A stretch of DNA of 46,042 bases from Paracoccaceae bacterium. GTDB taxonomy: Bacteria > Pseudomonadota > Alphaproteobacteria > Rhodobacterales > Rhodobacteraceae. Location: assembly GCA_021741245.1 (NCBI GenBank), contig JAIOYF010000022.1, positions 1 to 46,042 on the forward strand, written 5' to 3'. This document shows positions 42,594-46,042 of this stretch, piece after piece. Position numbers and translations under genes: made by a program. Each line of letters opens with the position of its first letter. The first letter of the stretch is position 1. The notes below the pieces were generated by a model that saw only the letters and a program-made list of their open reading frames with translations, did not search any database and was not told the origin of the DNA.

Positions 42594-43355
42594 ATGCTCA
42601 AAACCCGCATCATCCCCTGTCTTGATGTCGCCGATGGCCGAGTGGTCAAGGGCGTAAACTTTGTTGATCTGCGTGATGCCGGCGACCCTGTGCAGGCCGC
42701 CCGCGCCTATGATGCGGCAGGTGCGGATGAGCTGTGTTTTCTGGATATCCATGCCACGCATGAAAACCGCGGGACCATGTTTGATCTGGTCACGCGCACG
42801 GCGGAACAATGCTTTATGCCGCTGACCGTGGGCGGTGGGGTGCGCAGCCACGAGGATGTGCGCGCCCTTTTGCTTGCGGGCGCGGATAAGGTCAGTTTCA
42901 ACTCGGCCGCCGTGGCCAACCCCGATGTGGTGGCCGAGGCGGCGGATCGGTTCGGCAGCCAATGCATCGTTGTCGCCATTGATGCCAAGACCGTTTCGCC
43001 GGGCAAATGGGAAATTTTCACCCATGGCGGGCGCAAAGCAACCGGGATCGATGCGGTCGACTTTGCCCGATGCGTCGCGGCCAAGGGGGCAGGCGAGATC
43101 TTGCTGACCAGCATGGACCGTGACGGAACAAAGGGCGGCTATAACCTGCCCTTGACCCGCGCCATTGCCGATGCGGTCAGCATTCCGGTGATCGCAAGTG
43201 GCGGGGTCGGCACACTTGACCACCTTGTCGAAGGCGTCACCTTGGGGGGGGCAAGTGCTGTTCTTGCCGCCTCGATCTTTCATTTTGGCGAATTTACGAT
43301 CGCGCAAGCAAAGGCCCATATGGCCGCTGCCGGAATTCCTGTGAGGCTGACATGA
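42594..43355 (+). CDS. hisF: Imidazole glycerol phosphate synthase, cyclase subunit
   Basis: A 253-aa barrel paralogous to HisA. Catalytic acids are Asp11 in [17 protein letters not shown] and the Asp in [10 protein letters not shown]. It uses ammonia from HisH to make imidazoleglycerol phosphate and AICAR. GAGGAGA (42582-42588) precedes ATG 42594. It overlaps hisE by four bases. Confidence 0.97.
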   Translation: MLKTRIIPCLDVADGRVVKGVNFVDLRDAGDPVQAARAYDAAGADELCFLDIHATHENRGTMFDLVTRTAEQCFMPLTVGGGVRSHEDVRALLLAGADKVSFNSAAVANPDVVAEAADRFGSQCIVVAIDAKTVSPGKWEIFTHGGRKATGIDAVDFARCVAAKGAGEILLTSMDRDGTKGGYNLPLTRAIADAVSIPVIASGGVGTLDHLVEGVTLGGASAVLAASIFHFGEFTIAQAKAHMAAAGIPVRLT

Positions 43356-43663
43356 CTGCACTTGATAGGCTTGCCGCCACGATAGAGGCCCGCAAAGGCG
43401 CGGACCCGGACTCCAGCTGGACCGCCAAGCTGTTGTCCAAAGGCCCCGAAAAATGCGCCGAGAAATTTGGCGAAGAGGCGGTCGAGGCGATTATCGAGGC
43501 CGTCAAGGGCGACCGCGCCAAATTGACGTCCGAGGCCGCAGATGTGCTCTACCACCTTTTGGTGATGCTGGCTGCACGTGACGTAACCTTGGAAGATGTG
43601 ATGGCAGAATTGGACAGACGCGCTGGCACGTCAGGTCTGGATGAAAAAGCCAACCGTGGGTAA
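43352..43663 (+). CDS. hisE: Phosphoribosyl-ATP diphosphatase
   Basis: 103 aa, all-alpha NTP-pyrophosphohydrolase-like fold. Metal-binding acidic motifs are [13 protein letters not shown] and [14 protein letters not shown]. It is the last gene of hisAFE; a pair of perfect palindromes follows. Confidence 0.96.
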   Translation: MTALDRLAATIEARKGADPDSSWTAKLLSKGPEKCAEKFGEEAVEAIIEAVKGDRAKLTSEAADVLYHLLVMLAARDVTLEDVMAELDRRAGTSGLDEKANRG

Positions 43664-43670
43664 GGGCTGC

Positions 43671-43715
43671 GCAATTCTTTTCGAAAAGAATTGCAAATTT
43701 CTTGCAAGAAATTTG
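43671..43715. repeat. Two abutting perfect palindromes after hisE
   Basis: A 24-bp perfect palindrome occupies 43671-43694 (arms GCAATTCTTTTC/GAAAAGAATTGC) and a 22-bp perfect palindrome 43694-43715 (arms CAAATTTCTTG/CAAGAAATTTG). They share one base. They fill the 56-base gap between the convergent hisE and CoA-binding genes. Either could form a hairpin without a proper loop, and there is no distinct U-run beyond the stems. A bidirectional terminator is one reading; a protein-binding or repeat-family element is another. Confidence 0.7.
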
Positions 43716-43719
43716 GCGC

Positions 43720-44136
43720 TCAAAGGCCCAGCCGTGGAATTTCAATCGCCGGACAGCGGTTCATAACCACGCTCACGCCCCGCATCGTGGCACGCTGCGC
43801 AGCCATTTGGTCCTCAACACCCAATTGCATCCAGATCGCCTTGAGATGAGGAAACCGCGCCATGGCCTCATCCACAACGGGGCCGACCTCCTCTGATCTG
43901 CGAAAGATGTCGATCATGTCGACAGGGCCTTCGATATCCGAAAGCTTTGCCAGCACCACTTCGCCCAAGGCGGTCTGGCCCGCCTGGCCGGGGTTTACCG
44001 GGATCACGCGGTAACCCTTGCTGACCAAATAGGCCGCGACGCGGTGGCTAGGGCGATCAGGCTTGGGTGACCAGCCGACAAGGGCAATGGTTTTGCAGGT
44101 TTGCAGAATCTCTGAAATTTGAGCGTCTTGATCCAT
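43720..44136 (-). CDS. CoA-binding-domain protein
   Basis: 138 aa, YccU-like. It is a single CoA-binding Rossmann domain: TIALVGWSPKPDRPSHRVAA, then YLVSKGYRVIPVNPGQ and DMIDIFRRSEEVGPVVDEAM, LKAIWMQLGV and an NRCPAIEIPRL ending. Binds CoA or a related nucleotide; no reaction is established for the group. Confidence 0.92.
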   Translation of the reverse strand: MDQDAQISEILQTCKTIALVGWSPKPDRPSHRVAAYLVSKGYRVIPVNPGQAGQTALGEVVLAKLSDIEGPVDMIDIFRRSEEVGPVVDEAMARFPHLKAIWMQLGVEDQMAAQRATMRGVSVVMNRCPAIEIPRLGL

Positions 44137-44156
44137 CTTTTACCACCACGTCAAAG

Positions 44157-44187
44157 AAAAAGGCGCCCAAGGCAAAAGCCGGGCGCC
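44157..44187 (-). terminator. Terminator downstream of rlmB
   Basis: GGCGCCC (44162-44168) and GGGCGCC (44181-44187) pair; on the minus strand the stem is followed by five T (44161-44157). It lies 96 bases past the rlmB stop and before the CoA-binding gene, separating the two minus-strand genes. Confidence 0.8.
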
Positions 44188-44282
44188 CAGTTGTGGAACG
44201 AGGGACAGTGAATAAAGGCAGCGGGAGTTCCGAGCCCGCGCCCTATGCCTAAGATTTAGGTATCCACGTCCAGATGTTAAGA

Positions 44283-45092
44283 TCATGTCGCGGGATCGTG
44301 ATGCAAACGTTGGCTTGCAGCGTAAAGCGAAACCGCGGCGGCGTTGGAAACGTTCAGGCTGCCAAATCCGCCGGCAAAAGGAATTCGGGCGATCATGTCA
44401 CAGGTCTCGCGGGTTTTTTCGCGCAGTCCCGGCCCTTCGGCCCCCATCACAAGACCGACGGCCCGTTTGCCGACCTGTGCAAGGGCCTCATCCATCGTCA
44501 TCTCGGCCTCACCGTCCAGCCCGATCAGCACATAGCCCATGGCGCGCAGCTCCTCCATCGTGTCGGCAAGATTGGTGACCCGCAAGTAAGGCTGGCGCTC
44601 CAGCGCGCCGCTTGCCGTTTTGGCAAGGGCCCCGGTTTCCGGAGCGGAATGGTGGCGCGGCGCAATCACCGCACGTGCCCCGAACACCTCGGCCGAGCGC
44701 AAGACAGCCCCCACGTTATGGGGGTCTGTGACGCGGTCCAGCAGCACGACAAGCGGCGCCCCCGTGCCAGAGATTGCCACATCCTCCAAGCTGCCCCAAT
44801 TCAGCGGCTTCGCCTCCAGAGCGGCCCCTTGATGCACCGACCCTTCGTCAATGGGCACCTTAAAGCTGCGCGGATCTGTGATCTCCGGCTCGATCCCGGA
44901 CAGGGTGACGGCATCCTCCAGTTTGTCATAGGCATTCTTTGTCAAAACGAGGCGCAGCTTTTCCCGCGCCGGATTGACCAGAGCATCGCGCACGGCATGC
45001 AGCCCGAACAGCCATACGGTTTCCTTGGCCTCCGCCCGGCGTGTGCGCTCTTTGTCGATCACCCAGGTCGGTTTCTTGGTTCCGCTTGTCAT
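44283..45092 (-). CDS. rlmB: 23S rRNA (guanosine-2'-O)-methyltransferase RlmB
   Basis: A 269-aa SPOUT methyltransferase of the TrmH/RlmB family. An N-terminal substrate-binding domain (VWLFGLHAVRDALVNPAREK) precedes the knotted SAM domain with motif 1 LDRVTDPHNVGAVLRSAEVF, motif 2 GLVMGAEGPGLRE and motif 3 FGSLNVSNAAAVSLY. By homology it methylates the 2'-O of G2251 in 23S rRNA. The start at 45092 (MTSGTKKP) gives normal length; the open frame extends 42 codons further with no similarity. It is divergent from tRNA-Tyr, 130 bases away. Confidence 0.92.
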   Translation of the reverse strand: MTSGTKKPTWVIDKERTRRAEAKETVWLFGLHAVRDALVNPAREKLRLVLTKNAYDKLEDAVTLSGIEPEITDPRSFKVPIDEGSVHQGAALEAKPLNWGSLEDVAISGTGAPLVVLLDRVTDPHNVGAVLRSAEVFGARAVIAPRHHSAPETGALAKTASGALERQPYLRVTNLADTMEELRAMGYVLIGLDGEAEMTMDEALAQVGKRAVGLVMGAEGPGLREKTRETCDMIARIPFAGGFGSLNVSNAAAVSLYAASQRLHHDPAT

Positions 45093-45222
45093 GGCCGCTT
45101 CCCTTGTCGTTGGCACAAGACAATGCGGCGGAGCGGGGGGGAGACGCAAGCCGAAACTCTTTCTCTCTTCGACACGATCGGCCCTTGACGCCCCCATGAC
45201 CCTTGGGTATTCGCACACCGTC

Positions 45223-45306
45223 GGGTGACGAGCTGCAAGGTGCGGCAGCGGACTGTAACTCCGCCGGGGAGACCCACGCCTGGTTCGATTCCAGGGTCAC
45301 CCACCA
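45223..45306 (+). tRNA. tRNA-Tyr (anticodon GTA)
   Basis: An 84-base class II tRNA folds fully: acceptor GGGTGAC (45223-45229) with GTCACCC (45296-45302), D stem GCTG/CGGC, anticodon stem GCGGA/TCCGC with loop CTGTAAC (anticodon GTA at 45255-45257), a long variable arm with GGG/CCC, and T stem CCTGG/CCAGG with loop TTCGATT. The 3' ACCA (45303-45306) is encoded. Confidence 0.95.
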
Positions 45307-45325
45307 TCTTTTCAAAACGATGGCA

Positions 45326-45358
45326 AATCCCAGTTCCTGCGCGTCAGGGGCTGGGATT
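45326..45358 (+). terminator. Hairpin downstream of tRNA-Tyr
   Basis: AATCCCAG (45326-45333) pairs with CTGGGATT (45351-45358), and an inner CCTG (45336) with CAGG (45345) extends the stem across a two-base mismatch. It begins 19 bases after the tRNA and lacks a strong T-run, so termination or a processing signal is likely but not certain. Confidence 0.5.
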
Positions 45359-45906
45359 GTTCGTTGCAGAGGCAAAAAGATTTGGCAGAGCAATCTGGAT
45401 CTGGACTCTTTTGCCCAAGCCTTCATTGGCCCCGCACCTCTTTAAGGTGATCTTGCAGGATGTGAGACCATTAGACCTTTTGTTGGCAGACTGGCAAATT
45501 GTTGGCAGACTGGCAAAGCGGTCGACTTGGCACAGTATCATTGGGTCGACGTCAGAGATCAGGGCAACACCGTCACCAAGTTCTTCAAGGCTGCTTGGCC
45601 GTGAACCCGGTTAACTGTCCCCAAGGCAAATTGCCGACATATCGCAATCATGGGTGCAAGGGTTTGCAACGTCTCCAAGCCCCTTTTCGAATTACGATCA
45701 ATGAGGTCTTCGGTTCGGAAGATACTGAATGATGATGCAAATATCTTCGCTCACCAAAGGACCCCAAGCTTGCCTAAGCGCGAAGATGTTATGGCGTGGA
45801 AATGCAGAATACGCGCCGAAGGACCCTTTGGGGGCTGTCTTTGAGAGGAGTCAGTTCTGTGCGGCACTTTGAGGTAGGCGTTCCAGTGGCGCGTCTGCGG
45901 CGAAAG
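45359..45906. other. Gene-poor relic region between tRNA-Tyr and an IS
   Basis: I find no complete gene. An open stretch ending in a TGA at 45602-45604 reads VDLAQYHWVDVRDQGNTVTK, then FFKAAWP, which looks protein-like (a C-terminal remnant) but has no start and no family I can name. An 8-bp inverted pair, ATCTTCGC (45743) and GCGAAGAT (45780), lies later. The interval is probably debris from insertions next to a tRNA gene, ending at the IS3-type end at 45907. Confidence 0.4.
45480..45517 (+). repeat. 19-bp perfect tandem duplication
   Basis: TTGTTGGCAGACTGGCAAA occurs at 45480-45498 and again immediately at 45499-45517. It lies upstream of the relic open stretch and shifts its frame, consistent with a slippage duplication or paired binding sites. 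Confidence 0.85.
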
Positions 45907-46042
45907 TGAACCGCCCCGGGTTTGCCGGAGACCTTCAACCTGACTAAGGATGAGGGCTATGGAAAAGAGTAAGACATCAAATCGTTATTCACCTGAGATG
46001 CGGGCACGCGCCGTTCGGATGGTGCTGGAGCATCAAGGCTCC
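45907..46042 (+). mobile_element. IS3-family insertion sequence, left end
   Basis: A likely terminal inverted repeat starts at 45907 with TGAACCGCCCCGGGTTTGCC (then GGAGA), 52 bases before an OrfA start. The TG start and the GC-rich then GGAG end are typical of IS3-family ends. The rest of the element lies beyond the window. Confidence 0.65.
45959..46042 (+). CDS. IS3-family transposase OrfA, N-terminal part
   Basis: 28 codons from ATG 45959 to the window end, starting MEKSKTSNRYSPEMRARAVR and then MVLEHQGS. This is the start of an IS3-family OrfA of a subgroup different from that at the left edge. GGATGAGG just upstream may serve as the ribosome binding site. The downstream HTH, orfB and frameshift site are outside the window. 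Confidence 0.85.
   Translation, partial: MEKSKTSNRYSPEMRARAVRMVLEHQGS

Noticed and set aside
41748-43361. 537-codon open frame on the minus strand across hisA and hisF
   Set aside because: It is antisense to two certain genes, has no family features and reflects codon bias on the other strand.
44137-44282. Small gene between rlmB and the CoA-binding gene
   Set aside because: Short frames there lack a start with a ribosome binding site, and the interval contains the rlmB terminator.

Overview
The window looks like a chromosomal stretch from an alphaproteobacterium of the Rhodobacterales (Rhodobacter/Roseobacter lineage). This rests on recognised protein families and gene order: an alphaproteobacterial-type RpoH, a CarD regulator, psd-pssA-pmtA, the hisBH...AFE block with rlmB and tRNA-Tyr beside it, cobS/cobT, and GC-rich coding sequence. 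No database search was possible, so the genus is not assigned.

Both edges are mobile DNA. At the left, an IS3-family insertion sequence (only its orfA and one end are visible) sits inside a TniB/TnsC-like transposition ATPase gene. Downstream of that broken gene come a terminator and what looks like the end of its parent transposon: four related ~20-bp repeats and a TGTCG-type terminus. At the right edge a second, different IS3-family element begins after tRNA-Tyr and ~600 bp of gene-poor relic DNA.

The interior is mostly ordinary chromosome. 1.2-6.4 kb holds rpoH (heat-shock sigma factor), a compact psd-pssA-pmtA operon (CDP-diacylglycerol to phosphatidylserine, phosphatidylethanolamine and phosphatidylcholine), and an oxidoreductase/capsule-type glycosyltransferase pair. 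6.5-11.1 kb (minus strand) holds oligoendopeptidase F, an ATP-dependent DNA ligase and a metallo-beta-lactamase exonuclease; the ligase is bracketed by inverted copies of a hairpin-plus-GGATATTT repeat. 11.4-16.2 kb is the Anbu (ancestral proteasome beta-like) cluster: circularly permuted ATP-grasp, alpha-E protein, transglutaminase, an unrecognised 240-aa protein, and the Anbu peptidase. 16.3-22.6 kb has a hydrolase/SCP2 pair, a TPR lipoprotein-like protein, a SUV3-like helicase with an S4 protein, ferredoxin FdxA and CarD. 22.6-29.7 kb has cobS/cobT, a KefB-type antiporter and a 1071-aa single-membrane-span protein whose two ends resemble GspL/PilM and GspC/PilP domains.

29.9-35.4 kb holds a SIMPL-domain protein, O-acetylhomoserine sulfhydrylase, a BetI-like TetR regulator, a divergent Lrp/LysE pair with visible operators, and a glycosyltransferase-like gene. 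35.5-39.0 kb is a Mn/Fe-type ABC importer (sitABCD-like) behind a strong Fur-family-like palindrome overlapping a promoter. 39.0-43.7 kb is the histidine block hisBH - (two opposite-strand genes) - hisAFE. 43.7-45.3 kb has a double palindrome, a CoA-binding protein, rlmB and tRNA-Tyr. The most unusual items are the Anbu cluster with its unknown member, the fused GspL/GspC-like protein, the repeat-bracketed ligase and the transposon end.
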